A program made the position numbers and the translations under genes. From Oreohelix idahoensis (Eukaryota; Mollusca; Gastropoda; Stylommatophora; Oreohelicidae), in contig JAMPIV010005039.1 in assembly GCA_024509875.1 (NCBI GenBank), positions 1-64,000 of the forward strand: a stretch of DNA of 64,000 nt. The letters are read 5' to 3'. Below the pieces are notes generated by a model. It did no database searches, was not told the DNA's origin, and worked only from the letters and a program-made list of their open reading frames with translations. Numbering within the stretch: the first letter of the stretch is position 1; every line of letters starts with the position of its first letter. Below, one piece after another: positions 21,379-33,120 of the stretch.

Positions 21379-23638
21379 CCTAACAATCAAACGAACAACT
21401 GAAAGAGTTGCTCAGCCTAGGAACTGCCCAACATCACGCAAGAAACTAAGTAAACGAGCAGGAGAAATGAGCATTAGGACCTACAAGCTGAGAGAGCCAG
21501 AAATTAAGACCAGATATCAGGGGCTTATTGCTACAGCAGTGAGCAACACAGAAGAACGACCTGATGACTTGGAAACCCTCTGGAATAAATTCAAGGATAT
21601 CATAAAGACAGCTGCTGCAGAAGCATGCGGTGAAGTCCGACTTGGGAACCAGAGAAAGAGGACACCTTGGTGGACAGAGGAAGTCAAAGAGAAAATAAGA
21701 GAGAAGAAAATGGCATGGAAACAATACTTAGGAGCTAAAAACACAACAGTACAAATGGAAAAATATAGAGAATATGTGACACTCAGAACAGAAGCAAAGA
21801 ACAAAGTGCTAGCAGCAAAACAGAAGTCCTGGGAAGAATTTGGAGAAAAGCTAGAAAAAGATGCACAAGAAAACCAGAAATTGTTCTATAAGACCCTAAA
21901 GAACATGAGGAAAGAAAAACAATGCCCTCTAAAATTTATAAAGGACAAGCAAGGCAAATTGCTTACTGCCCCGAAGGAAGTAATGGAAAGATGGAAAGAA
22001 TATTTCTCAGAACTCCTGGATGGTGAGCATGATGAAGCATCAGAAATGATAACCACTAGCACAGAAGAGAAAACCAATGATGGTGAAGATGACATAAAGA
22101 TGGAAGAACTGAGGGCAGCACTAGAGAAAATCAAGATGGGCAAAGCAGCAGGGCATGATGGTATAACACCAGAAATGGTTAAGTACATGGGAGCATCAGG
22201 CGACCTATTACTCTTAAAGGTCCTACAGGCAGCATGGTGCAACAAGACCATACCAAAGGATTGGGAGATTGCCATCATAACACCAATTTTCAAAAAGGGT
22301 GACAATCGACAATGTGGAAACCATAGAGGCATATCCCTTCTCAGTGTCCCTGGTAAAATCTACTCTAGAATCTTAGAGCAGAGACTCCGACGCCTAGCTG
22401 AGCCACAATTGGATGAGGTCCAGTTCGGATTCCGAGCAAACCGAAGTACTCAAGACCTAATCTTCACACTCAGACAGCTGAGTGAAAAGGCCCTTGAGTA
22501 TAAGAGTGAGATCCATCTTTGTTTCATAGATCTGGAAAAGGCGTTTGACAGGGTCCCCTGGAGCAAACTTTGGGACTGTTTGGCAAGGAAGAATATTCCA
22601 GCACCTCTGATTCATGCTATACAGAGCTTCTACAAGTCTTGCAGAAATTATGTGAGGACAGCAAACCATAAGTCAGAAGAGTTCAGGACCACCACTGGTG
22701 TAAGACAAGGTGATATCCTATCACCTTACCTCTTCATACTCCTTATGGACGATGTCATCAAGGCATGTAAGGAGAGAACAAGAAAGTATTCAGTGGGGTA
22801 CTGGAAGATGAGACAGGTCTATATTTCGGAGCTGGCATTTGCTGATGATGTTGCCCTGATTGCTAAATCAGAGGCACATCTCCAATCCAACCTGCAAGTC
22901 TGGAAGGAAGAGCTGGAGAAGAGAGGGATGGTCATAAGCAGCTCTAAAACAAAATCCATGGTGATATCACGAGAAGAAAGAAAACATCAGATTAAGTTGG
23001 GAGAACAGGTCCTGGAGCAGGTCGACCACTTTAAATATCTCGGAGCTATTATAGACCGAAAGGGAGGCATCAAAGAAGAGTTGGCCACTCGAAAAGCAGC
23101 GGCTGGGAGACTTTTTCAGGCCATAAATCGTGGATTCCTCAGCAAGAAAGAGGTTGGTAAGAAAACGAAGATGGCTGTATACCGCTCCACCTATGTCCCA
23201 GTCTTGACATATGGATGCGAGTCGTGGGCAATGACTACAACCCACAAAAGCCAGATCCAAACCTCAGAAATGAGGTATCTGAGGAAAGTGGTTGAAGTAA
23301 CAAGAAGAGACATGGTCCGCAACCAGACGATCCGTCAAGGCCTAAAATCCCATCCGCTGCAGACCCAAATAGAACAGTCCCAACTAAGATGGTTTGGCCA
23401 TGTCTGCAGAATGGGAGAAGATCGGCTACCACGACAAGCATGGGAAACAAAGAGCCAGGGATCCAGACCTCCAGGACGACCCAGAGTCCGCTGGGAGGAC
23501 AACATTAGACAATCTTTGAAGGACCGAGGACTAGAATGGAACCAGGCCAGGAAGAAGACAGCTGATAGAATGGTCTGGCGCTCTCTCTTCCAAACCTCTA
23601 CACCTCACGGTAGAAGGGGAACGACTAAGTAAGTAAGT
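21379..23638 (+). mobile_element. 5'-truncated RTE-like LINE with (TAAG)n tail
   Basis: The insertion is bounded by a 13-bp target duplication AAGTATTACTCAA (21366-21378 and 23639-23651). Its 3' end is a short TAAG repeat, and its 5' end is truncated because no endonuclease is encoded. It splits the TTF hAT transposase. Shorter 3' fragments of the same family lie at 33748-33952 and 52719-52928. Confidence 0.9.
21467..23632 (+). CDS. LINE ORF2 portion: reverse transcriptase, uninterrupted (721 aa)
   Basis: RT motifs in order: GKAAGHDGITPEM, IITPIFKKGD, NHRGISLLSVPGKI, EVQFGFRANRSTQD, HLCFIDLEKAFDRV (catalytic Asp), TGVRQGDILSPYLF and LAFADDVALI (FADD box, residue about 457). A thumb region and a C-terminal segment with WFGHVCRMGEDRLPRQAW and GRPRVRWEDNIR follow, typical of RTE-like elements. 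The endonuclease is missing through 5' truncation. The first Met is internal to the original protein. No stops or frameshifts occur in 721 codons, which suggests a young copy. Clade is tentative. Confidence 0.88.
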   Translation: MSIRTYKLREPEIKTRYQGLIATAVSNTEERPDDLETLWNKFKDIIKTAAAEACGEVRLGNQRKRTPWWTEEVKEKIREKKMAWKQYLGAKNTTVQMEKYREYVTLRTEAKNKVLAAKQKSWEEFGEKLEKDAQENQKLFYKTLKNMRKEKQCPLKFIKDKQGKLLTAPKEVMERWKEYFSELLDGEHDEASEMITTSTEEKTNDGEDDIKMEELRAALEKIKMGKAAGHDGITPEMVKYMGASGDLLLLKVLQAAWCNKTIPKDWEIAIITPIFKKGDNRQCGNHRGISLLSVPGKIYSRILEQRLRRLAEPQLDEVQFGFRANRSTQDLIFTLRQLSEKALEYKSEIHLCFIDLEKAFDRVPWSKLWDCLARKNIPAPLIHAIQSFYKSCRNYVRTANHKSEEFRTTTGVRQGDILSPYLFILLMDDVIKACKERTRKYSVGYWKMRQVYISELAFADDVALIAKSEAHLQSNLQVWKEELEKRGMVISSSKTKSMVISREERKHQIKLGEQVLEQVDHFKYLGAIIDRKGGIKEELATRKAAAGRLFQAINRGFLSKKEVGKKTKMAVYRSTYVPVLTYGCESWAMTTTHKSQIQTSEMRYLRKVVEVTRRDMVRNQTIRQGLKSHPLQTQIEQSQLRWFGHVCRMGEDRLPRQAWETKSQGSRPPGRPRVRWEDNIRQSLKDRGLEWNQARKKTADRMVWRSLFQTSTPHGRRGTTK

Positions 23639-23639
23639 A

Positions 23640-24243
23640 AGTATTACTCAATAAGGGTGGATTCCACTACAGACATCTCACACATTGATCAACTGACATT
23701 TACTGTCCAGTACATTCGAGGATGTGAGTCTGTGGAGCGTTTCATCAAGTTCATTCCTATCTTTTCTCATAAAGCAAAGAATCTAGCAGACACTGTTGTG
23801 GATTTCCTGAATGACAACAAAATTCCGCTATCAAACTACCGCGGTCAGTCGTATGACAATGGCTCAAATATGTCTGGACGATATACTGGATTGCAAACAC
23901 GGATCCGTCAACTGAATGAGTTCGCCGTCTATGTCCCCTGTACTGGACACAGCATGAACTTGGTGGGAGTAAAAATTGGCAGAGTGTTGTCTACAAATTT
24001 TAAAATTCTTTGACTATGTTCAGCGTCTAAATTCCTTTTTCTCAGATTCTACACATCGATGGAATGTTCTGCTCAGTGCATTTGTTTAATCGCTGATAAT
24101 GCCAGGGTGCCTTCTTTTCCAAGATGGTAAAGAGACGGATTGTGTGTGATCAAGCAACAGATAACGAGATTACTCGTCTGTGCGACACATTTTGGACAGA
24201 CATGCATGACATCTTCGTTTCCGGCACACCTTGTTACAAAGAC
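23640..24243 (+). pseudogene. hAT transposase, middle part
   Basis: Resumes the TTF hAT protein after the LINE: VDSTTDISHIDQLTFTVQY (first catalytic Asp), YRGQSYDNGSNMSGRYTGLQ, then VYVPCTGHSMNLVG. The frame stops at 24013. A later segment (24124-24243) with ATDNEITRLCDTFW may be its continuation in another frame. The dimerisation domain was not found. Confidence 0.8.
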
Positions 24244-24255
24244 ATTAGTTTATAT

Positions 24256-25060
24256 GACGGTGTACTCTCCATAGAAAAAAAAAAAAAAAGCGAGTTGCGT
24301 GATACTGTGGTTTCCGGTGCGCCTTCTGGCCCAGTATCTATGACTTTAGCACCTGTTCAACGGGAGAGTGGGCTCATCCCTAATATGTTTATGTTCCCAG
24401 TAGTAGACTATTCGCAAGCAGCCTGGGGGTGTCACTGCTCTGCGCGGACCTTGTTTACCGAGGCGGCGTCCGAGCTCGTATGGTGAAAATATGGTTGCAT
24501 TATCTTCAAAATAGCCCTGTCTTTCCTGCCATCCTGCAACTTTGAGTTAGGGAGTTCTGAGCTCCAGTCTCTTTCCCAGGCATTTTATCCTGGCCTGGCA
24601 CGCATACAGAGGACCCCACTTCTGGTTCTAAGTTAGCAGTTGGGGACAGGTGGGGTAGCACACTGTGCATTCCCCGTCATCCAGGGGGCTCTCCAACTAT
24701 GCAGAGCTTGCACAATGCTGTGCTCTGGTTCTGGGCTCACCCAAGGAATCCTCACGTCCTGCACAGAGCCACTTCCAGATACCCACCACCTGCCAACCCC
24801 CCATTGTAGAAATCTCCTGCATGCGGCCATCCAGTCAAGAGCCAGTATTAAGTCTGGTGCCCAAGTGATTCCCCCCAAGCTCAGTGTGCAATTCTGGGTT
24901 CTCATCATGCTGCAACACAGGGGGGATTGTGATGCTCAGCCATCTCTCTCAACTCTGCACCGATAAATGACATCGGGGACTTAACTGTGTCTCAGTAATG
25001 GGAGGCCCCGTTTCCGGGTACACCACACACAGCCAGTTGAGGCAACGGTCGCCGTGGGCG
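24256..25060 (-). mobile_element. Insert equal to part of an I-like LINE 5' leader, own 12-bp target duplication
   Basis: ATTAGTTTATAT flanks the segment (24244-24255 and 25061-25072), marking a discrete insertion. It matches 42647-43455, which in the I-like LINE is leader plus only the first 17 bases of ORF2. It lacks both the outer 280 bases of that LINE's 5' end and everything 3' of the ORF2 start. A minus-strand ORF (24908-24633) is shared with the LINE leader (43313-43029). No recognisable protein. Confidence 0.85.
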
Positions 25061-27158
25061 ATTAGTTTATATTAAAGTAATAATAAGTTATTTGTAAACA
25101 TTGCCGACAGAGGATCGGATGTTTTCATTCCATATATGGGAGACGTGACCTTTTGCATCAAGCATATTATTTCAGGCGGAAACAATTTTGAAATTACCAC
25201 ACTAAATACGCATGTTTGAAACGATTGGAGTTTTCTTAGCATCGTAACAAAAACAAATGCGGGGGAAGACAGACAATATAACCTGACACGTCTCAGTGTC
25301 AAGACACTGTGAGGATCGCTTGCCAAGACGACACCAGACTGCCAGAAGTTAGAATTCAGAATTCCATTTTTCACACTGAACTTTGTGGAACCTCTTGAAT
25401 GACTTAAAGAGCCCAGGAAAACCATTTTAACAAGGACACCGGGAATCTGAGGAATCTAAAACACACGGAGTCAAAGTGGGAATTCAGTGTTAAAATAACG
25501 ACCCTTAAGAACATATGTAAGCGGCCTATTCCAGTGCCTTTATTCCTCTTAGCAAACAGTCTGTGAGCCAAGATTGGCGTAAGTTGTACTTTTTACATTC
25601 TATATTTTTCATTACTAACATGTGAACTAATATGTATATATTGCCATGTGAATACTAATATATGAAAAGTGCTAGGGGATGTCCAAGTCATTTGAGGCTG
25701 GCAACTTCATCTTATAGAATGATGAATTCACGAACCAACACTGCAAGGGCTGGTGACTGCTTTATTGCTAGTTTCTTACAGAAAACTAAAAGCATAGGTA
25801 GTCCCAAGTTTCTTATGGAGCAGGGAGGGAAAGATGAAAGAAATGATGTACGAGTACATTCTAATTATAATATCTTCATTTTCAAACCAGTGTAAATGTC
25901 TGTGTAAACATATTCAATCTATATTGTGAACACTTTTCAATCACTGTATATGTTAATGTAAACATATTATATCTATACTATTAACTTTTTCATTTGAATG
26001 TAAAGTAAATATAAAGCTATTCACTTTAAATGTAAAGACAGATTTCCCTCGAAGGATTAAGCTTAATTCTCATCGAGGGTAAATTCTGAGATAGATTGGA
26101 TGGTGGAATAGGAATTGGAAGAAACATAAGGATGTGTCGGGAAACTCGAACCCAGGACCTTCCGTGCGATAACCCCGCCTAGCTATGCAACCGAATCACA
26201 CTATCCTCCCTGCCATCTAGGCATCACCAAAAAAAATGATGCTTCGATGACGGGTCATTAGTTCGAACCGCAATACATAACACCGGAAATTTACCATGGG
26301 CAGTCCAGCCTATTAATGACGCAATCACTTCTGTTGTTCCCCTATTATACAGTATAGGTCAGTCCACACAAGACAACGGAAGGTCCTGGGTTCGAGTCCT
26401 GGGTAAGCCACTCACGTCTGTTATTTTTCTGTTGTCTAGTGTTCTACTTCTTTATTTCTTACGAGTGCCTGAAAACATACCTTTATGTTTGTCTAATATC
26501 TATTTACTGTTTACAGGCCTCGGGTTTCCCTTCCTTATGTGTTATAAAAGCATATCACTGACCTCCTGATCCCAGATACGTGCTCAGCTAAATACAGGAC
26601 CTTGATTGATGAAAGTACCAGTGCATTATATGCTATGGGCTCATTGTGTTGCGGACACCCACTAGGGCCTACCGCAGCAGAAAGAAACATTAAGCCACAT
26701 CAATTTAAAAAAAAAAGTGAAGAAAAGCAACCGACAAGGGATTTGCCAGCAGATAACAGTTTCTAGGTTATCTTACATTCAAGGACAGAAAGATGATGGC
26801 AATATGCCCCAACCACTTCAAGTGACAACACTAATTCTACCTCCCTCCTCGCATGGAGGTACTGCAGGGTCTTTGTTACAGGTCTAGCCCTGACATGCAC
26901 GCAAGATCAGCGTGCTTTGCATCCCAGGCAACATGAATAACCCAAGCCAGAAATTAATGCGGTTTGGACATCTCATGAAAATAGAGTCCTATCAATTAAC
27001 ATCATGCCCCTACTACAGTCGAAGATTTGGTTTCAGGGCACGACAAAAGCGAAACGCTGATGAACATTAAATATATTACAGAAATCCTACATCACGGGCT
27101 CACAGCTGCGACACACTTGGATTACGAACGAAAACTTCAGCTCTCCACTACGATTCTT
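25061..27158. other. Intergenic sequence, no gene seen
   Basis: About 2.1 kb between the leader insert and the next LINE. It holds tRNA-like fragments near 26145 and 26380 and short A/T-rich runs. It has no counterpart in copy B. No coding region is convincing. Confidence 0.6.
26145..26216 (-). repeat. Possible tRNA-derived SINE head
   Basis: On the minus strand a B-box-like GGTTCGAGT follows GGAAGGTCCT, preceded by a tRNA-like run (GATTCGGTTGCATAGC). A related plus-strand GGAAGGTCCTGGGTTCGAGT occurs at 26380-26399. There is no clear tail or target duplication. Confidence 0.4.
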
Positions 27159-27483
27159 ACAACATCCGAATCTGGCAAAGGGGCGACCGACCCCAACCAG
27201 GCGCGTCCACGGGTGGCGGATAGTGGAACGACCTCCAGATATGGTGTGTCAGCTGCGAATAAAGTCAGCATAGCTGGACGAATAAGCAGTCGCGGACCAA
27301 ACGGCGATGTCCTCCCAGCAGGACGGGGAGGGGTAACAGGTGGCACTGATACCCCCACTGAAATCCCCCATATGTCCTACGACGGGTGCATCAAGCGAGT
27401 AAGAGCCGCTATAAGCTCTAGCCACGGGGAAGGTAAACCTCGGTAAACAAACCAATCTGCTGCCTTGCAGCTACCACCGGGAG

Positions 27484-30126
27484 ATGGAAAGGCTATGGGA
27501 GACAACCCTGAACAACAAACACAACCCGGCCTGCCGAAGACGGAGTGTGTTAGCTACGGCGCAGACACCGGGAAAAATTAGGACACACACGCTTTTGCGG
27601 TATGGAGTCATGCGACAATCTCGACTTACGTCATGGCGTCGCTCCTATCAGCTACAACCGGGGAGGAGCGGAGCCGGGCCCCTAGCCTCGAAAGGGCCCA
27701 CCCAAGCAACCGGTGCCTTTGCCAACCAAATGGTCGGGGGAAGGCAAAGTAGAGCAACTGACCAACCAACCCACTATCTTACAGTGGCTCAATGGAATGC
27801 AGAAGGAGTGAGGAACAAGAAACCGGAGTTACAAGAATTCCTCAGGGAAAATAACATTGATATAATCTGCATCCAAGAAACTCACCTAAAAGATACCCAA
27901 CGATTCTTTGTACGTGGATACCAATCCTTCCGCCAAGATAGGGCAAAAAGAACTAAGGGAGGAATCCTCACACTGATTAAAACCTCAATCCCAGCAGTAG
28001 AGACACACAGATCTGGTGAGGATGAACTTGAATACATAACAGTCCAACTACTGCTGCCCAGTGGAGACTTAATGATCACAAACTGCTACAGCCCTCCAAC
28101 CACAACTCTGGAGCTACACAAAGTGAAGCTTGCAGCATCGAGACACCTCATTATGGGTGACTTCAATAGCCACTCACCCAGCTGGGGCTATAACGCAACA
28201 GATCCAAGAGGAGAAGAGGTGGAAGATTGGATGGTAGAGAATAAACTAATTCTAATAAACCAACCAGAGGATAAGCCCACCTTCTATTCCAGAGTATGGA
28301 AAACAACGAGCACACCAGATCTTGCTATGGCTACAGATGACATACATCGACTCACCACCAGAACAGTAAATACTCAACTTGGGGGAAGTGACCATGTACC
28401 AGTCACATTACAGATATCTGAGATAAGAAGTGCAGGAGAAATCAATATGTCTCCTAGCTGGAATTTCAAAAAAGCAAACTGGGGATTTTTTAAAGAACAA
28501 GCCGACAATTTCTGTCAGAACATTGCCCACTCAAATAACATCAATAAAAACATCTCCATCATCAGTGAGGCAATCATCCAAGCAGCAAAGAAGTCAATTC
28601 CACGAGGTAAACGACGAGACTACAAACCATACTGGAGTGACAACCTGGGAAAACTCCATAGTGAATTAAATAAAGCACGGGAAACTATGGAGCAAAATCC
28701 CACATTAGAGAACACACAGAGGCACAACAGCATAAAACAAGCCTTCAATGAACAAAAGAAAGCTGAAATCCAAAGGAGCTGGCACCAGAAGACCAGCAGT
28801 CTCAACATGGAAAAGGACTCAAGCAAGCTATGGAATCTGACAAGAGTACTAAATGAAGAAACAACAACCAGCTACTGTAAGACTGTCATCAAGGAAAATG
28901 AAAAATACCACACAGGAAAGATGGCAGCAAACATCCTGGCAGATTTCTACAAGGAAGAAAGCACCACATCACTTTCACATGCACGGATCCAAGAAGTACG
29001 TAAGGAAGTAAAAGAAAAACTGAAGCACCAAAACCCAGATATCTGCATGAAGTCACCCCTTACTATGAGAGAACTCAGTGCTGCCATAACAAAACTAAAG
29101 AACAGAAAAGCTCCAGGAAAAGATGGCATCACAAATGATATGATCAAGAACCTTGGACCTGTAGCCAGGAACAAGCTCCTCCTAATCTTCAATCAATCAT
29201 GGAGTACTGGAAAATTTCCAGATCAATGGCGAGAAGCAATCATTGTTCCCATCAGAAAGAAACAAAAGGAGAAAACAAGCAAGTCTAGCTACCGACCAGT
29301 TAGCCTACTGAGCTGTCTGGGTAAGGTAATGGAAAGAATGGTGAACTCAAGATTACTGAAACATCTGGGAAAAAACCATCTGCTTGATAACACACAGTCA
29401 GCATTTAGGAAAAATCGCAGCACCGAAGACCAACTAGTATATCTAGCCCAGGAAGTAGAAAATGCTTTTCAGGAGAAAAAGAAAGTGCTGGCGGTTTTTG
29501 AAGACTTGACAAAAGCTTTTGATAAGGTATGGAAAGAAGGACTCCTCCTTAAGATGCTCAACAGCAAAATTGAAGGGAGAATGTTCAACTGGATACGGGA
29601 CTTTCTTCGATACCGCACAGCAAGAGTAAAACTTGACGGGAAACTGAGCCATCGCGTCACTCTACAACAGGGTGTGCCACAAGGAGGAGTTATCTCCCCC
29701 ACACATTTTATCATATATATAAATGATATTGCAGAGAAACTGTCCGGGCATATCTCCAGGGCTCTTCATGCTGATGATTTTGCTGCCTGGTGTGCTGCTG
29801 AACATTTGCCTACTGCGAAGTTCAGGATGCAAGCAGCGCTAAATACCATCGGTAAATGGGCATCAGATTGGGGAGTACAGATAAACCTCTCCAAGACAGT
29901 AGCAACCTGCTTCTCTCTGTCAAATCGCCGAGAAACGATCAAACTGCAGCTAAATGGAAGTGAACTTCCAATCGAGGAAAACCCAACATACCTAGGAGTC
30001 AAGTTGGATAAAGAGACTCACCTGGAAGCCGCACATAAAAGCAGTAGAACAGAGAGCAATAAGAAAGCTCTCTATTATGAAGAAACTGGCTGGCACAAGT
30101 TGGGGGGCAAATACCAACATACTTAA
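27484..30126 (+). pseudogene. LINE ORF2, endonuclease and RT part
   Basis: Residues about 100-310 are an AP-endonuclease-like domain: VAQWNAEGV, CIQETHLK, LIMGDFNSHS and GGSDHVPV. Residues about 530-800 are RT: NRKAPGKDGITNDM, SYRPVSLLSCLGKVMERM, TQSAFRKNRSTEDQ, VFEDLTKAFDKVW, QGVPQGGVISP. The catalytic box reads HADD where YADD is expected. The authentic frame is left near 30013, and the last ~40 residues are out of frame. The rest of the protein continues in the frame of 30077-31453. The first ~90 residues are poorly conserved and the true start is uncertain. Confidence 0.88.
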
Positions 30127-31453
30127 AAAAGTCTATACAGGCACAGTCAGACCTGTACTTGAATATGGCATGTCAGCCTGGGCCACAGCATCTAAAACAA
30201 ACACAGAATGTCTAGGGAAAGTGCAAAATTCAGGCCTTAGGCTAATCACTGGAGGGATGAAGACTTCTCCAATCCAGGCAATGGAGCGATACACCAACAT
30301 CCGCTCTCTTGATGACAGACGTGAGGAAAAGGTATTCACTCACAGTGAGAAGCTTCTACGAATGCCAAGTCATCCAATGCATGCCAAACTCCATAGTGTG
30401 ACAAAGAACAGGCTGAAAAGAACCAGCTTCCTAAACATCTCCAAACATCTGCATCGATGCCATGAAGACCTCCTCCCAAATCGATCTACTGAGATTGAAA
30501 TGTTAATTGATTACGAGGAGCCAGACGACTGCCATGGAAATATATCTATCATCACAGAAGTCCCTGAAATAAAAAAGAAAGGCCACCTGACCCCTCAACA
30601 ACAACTAAAAACTTTGGCTCAAGAAATGATTGAAGAAAAGTACAACCCGAAGGAGTGGACACATGCATACACAGATGGATCTGCTGAGGGGGCAGTAAAG
30701 AACGGCGGAGGAGGCATTTTTATAAGATTCCTAAATGGAAAGATCATCCGAAAGGCCTTCCCAACTGGAAAGATCTCCTCCAATTTTAGGGCAGAAGCTA
30801 TGGCACTACTGCAAGCCCTGAAGATCCTCACCAGACCTGAACAGCAGCCACAAGCTAAGATAGTAATCTTCACTGACTGCAGATCATTACTTGAATCAAT
30901 ACAAAACACCAGAAATGATAACATGATGAATGAGATCAGATCTGAGCTTAACATCATCCAAAGGTCATCAACCATTGCCCTTCAGTGGTTACCTGCCCAT
31001 TGTGGAATCGCTGGTAATGAGAAAGCAGATGCTCTATCAAGAAGCGGCAGTAAAATGGAACAATACAGCCACCCATTGCCCTATCGGGAAGCAAAAACCA
31101 TCATCCACAACAAGTACAAAAATCAGTGGAAGGAGGAAGGGGATATATACAGCAGAGATGACCCAATCCACCACCTAAACAGACACCAACAGACGACAAT
31201 TTTCCGCCTGAGAACTGGACACTGCAGATTACTTGGACATCTCTATCGCCTCAAGATATCCCACACGAATGAATGCCCTTGTGGAACTGATATCCAGACT
31301 CCAGAACACATTCTCCAGAACTGTCCAACCCATGATAAATTGCGACGTGCGACCTGGCCAAAAGGTGATGAGCTCCAGCAGAAGCTATGGGGCTGCCGCG
31401 CCGACCTGGAAAAGACTGTGGACTTCGTCCTGACGACAGGCCTGCAGATTTAG
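30077..31453 (+). pseudogene. LINE ORF2, RT thumb, RNase H and C-terminal finger
   Basis: Continues the previous protein in another frame: RLITGGMKTSPIQAM (after RT), then RNase H with AYTDGSAEGA (Asp), FRAEAMALLQAL (Glu), VIFTDCRSLLESI (Asp) and PAHCGIAGNEKADALS (His and Asp). Next comes FRLRTGHCRLLGHLYRL and a final CX1CX...HX...C cluster (CPCGTDIQTPEHILQNC), the C-terminal zinc motif of I/Jockey-type elements. RNase H residues look intact, so the frameshift may be the main lesion besides HADD. Confidence 0.9.
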
Positions 31454-31499
31454 CATGACTACAAACCGAACGCAGAAGAAGAAGAAGAACAACATCCGA

Positions 31500-31998
31500 C
31501 CACAAAGTCTTTTATATTTAGACTTCCGCCTTAATATAACCAACGGTCCCAGTGCCTAGGTTGAACGGGGTGCACCTCGCCAAAAGGAGGCAAAATTTAA
31601 TGAAACAATGAAATCTACTACGCTTCGAGACAAAGAGTTAACGAAAAAGTACCGGTAATAAAAATGAAAGGCATTCGGATATCCATTAGCACATATAGCT
31701 CAGTACAACTTAGGATTTGCATGATGGCAGTTAGAAGGGGATTTCTCGTGTCGTCTACATCGACCGAGACTTCAAAGTTTTCAAATCTTCAACAATCAAG
31801 CTGTGAAGGCTCAGCCGGCGCGTGAAGTCATTCCACCAAGAGCATTCTTTCGTTTAACTCTCCGGAATATAGGCATACACGTGGTCGTTTTAATCAGAGC
31901 AGCAGCTCGACTAATATAATTTAGCTGGGACATTGGAGTACGCGTGACCCACCAGGGTGGAAAAAAGCTAAGTAAACAATTATTTTATTAAGTTGGTA
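31500..31998. other. Noncoding sequence
   Basis: 31739-31975 matches copy B 52066-52305, directly after B's deletion junction. No gene is visible. Confidence 0.65.
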
Positions 31999-32245
31999 TT
32001 CCTACGAATGCAAAACAACAGAATACCATTGCAGGCGCTCACTTGGGTTCTTGAGGGTAAGAGGAAAAACGGAAGACCAAAAGAAACACTCAGAAGAACA
32101 ATAATAAGAGAAGGAAGAACGTTGGGATTAAACAATGTGCAAGAGTTAAGAGGAGTGGCGTCACAACGTACAACCTTGAGAGCACTGGTTACTGCCTTAT
32201 GCGCCGTGTTTGGTGCTTAAAGAATTTATTATTATTATTATTCCC
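31999..32245 (+). pseudogene. 5'-truncated LINE 3' fragment with (TTA)n tail
   Basis: The ORF 31993-32220 encodes the last ~75 residues of the LINE protein seen in full length at 55030-55254: RMQNNRIPLQALTWV, GRPKETLRRTIIREGRTLGL, then ALCAVFGA. The tail is TTA repeats. It differs from the 54300-55265 copy at several bases and lies at a different place in the duplicated unit, so it is a separate insertion. Confidence 0.85.
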
Positions 32246-32369
32246 AGATACTGTAGAGTTTTGTAATGGTATTTTACCATTGACTTGGTTAGGTTACATT
32301 GTTATCTCATTTCGTGAATTTTTTTTTTTTAAATTTCTTTCGATAAGTAAAGATAGTCCTATAGTAGTT

Positions 32370-32560
32370 ACTGTCGTAGGGGAGTGAAGCGTTAGATAAT
32401 TCACCATTCTATGTCCAGCTTTATAAGGTGGGGGGACTAGTTCCCTTCCTCGCATTTTTTGCCTTCCGTAACTCAAGATCATAATGTTCCCATTATACTA
32501 GGTAGACTGGAGCGCGATACTACCAGATTTCGATCCAGGAACTGTGCCGTGAGAGGAAAG
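32370..32560 (-). repeat. tRNA-derived SINE, diverged partial copy
   Basis: The segment from GTAGGGGAGTGAAGCG through GGTAGACTGGAGCG to a B-box region matches, with many changes, the SINE at 32870-33120 in the same (minus) orientation. Confidence 0.55.
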
Positions 32561-32869
32561 CCCTTTTTTTTTAAAATTAATGTGTTTGCTACTTTTCTTA
32601 CCTTTCAACCATCTACCATGTACCATGGAGCTTTTGGTTATACCAGGACGTGTTTCCTTTATTGTAATATGTTTTTGTTTGTATTTATTTTATACTATAT
32701 TATAAAATAAAGTAGGTATTTTTTCTTTTGTAGTTCAAAATGGCTTTATTATCCAAAAAATGATATTTTCTAAGCTGGTATGTTTTTAATTTTCACTGGA
32801 CGGTTTATTTGGTTACTCCGTATGTATCTGGGGGGAGTCTTTCACCAGTGTGGACTACTGCCTCGGATC

Positions 32870-33120
32870 CTTATTTATTTATTTATTTATTATATGTTAG
32901 CTTTAGGGGAGTGAAATGTAAGCGAATTCACTATACTAGATTCCAGCATCAAGAGGTGACCAGTTCCCTTCCTCGCTGCCTTTTCCTTCCCTAACTCACG
33001 AGCAAAGTCAGGTACCCATTTACAGCTGGGTAGACTGGGGCGTGTCGATACCGTGAATCTAACCCAGCACCTTTGCCAAGAGAGACCACCGCTCTAACCA
33101 CTCTTTCAATCGGACGCTCA
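32870..33120 (-). repeat. tRNA-derived SINE with (ATAA)n tail
   Basis: Read on the minus strand: TTGAGCGTCCGATTGAAAG, A-box-like GTGGTTAGAGCGG, CTTGGCAAAGGTGCTGGG with B-box-like GGTTAGATTC, a body of about 150 bases and a tail of ATAA repeats at 32870-32890. Heads of the same family occur on the plus strand at 36180-36272 and 55722-55800. Absent at this place in copy B. Confidence 0.75.

Larger units (their letters stand above)
27170..31488 (+). mobile_element. I-like LINE with RNase H, near full length, (GAA)n tail
   Basis: An 11-bp target duplication ACAACATCCGA lies at 27159-27169 and 31489-31499, and the 3' tail is GAAGAAGAAGAA. The 4.3-kb element has a leader of about 310 bases and one long protein (endonuclease, RT, RNase H) broken by a single frameshift. 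No separate ORF1 with a zinc knuckle is visible. Confidence 0.92.

Noticed and set aside
26145..26406. Candidate functional tRNA genes
   Set aside because: B-box-like motifs are present, but no full cloverleaf with paired acceptor stem could be read. They look like SINE heads.
20706..31738. The duplicated unit as a single giant transposon (Maverick-like)
   Set aside because: No DNA polymerase, capsid, protease or integrase genes and no matching terminal repeats at the unit borders. Segmental duplication explains it better.
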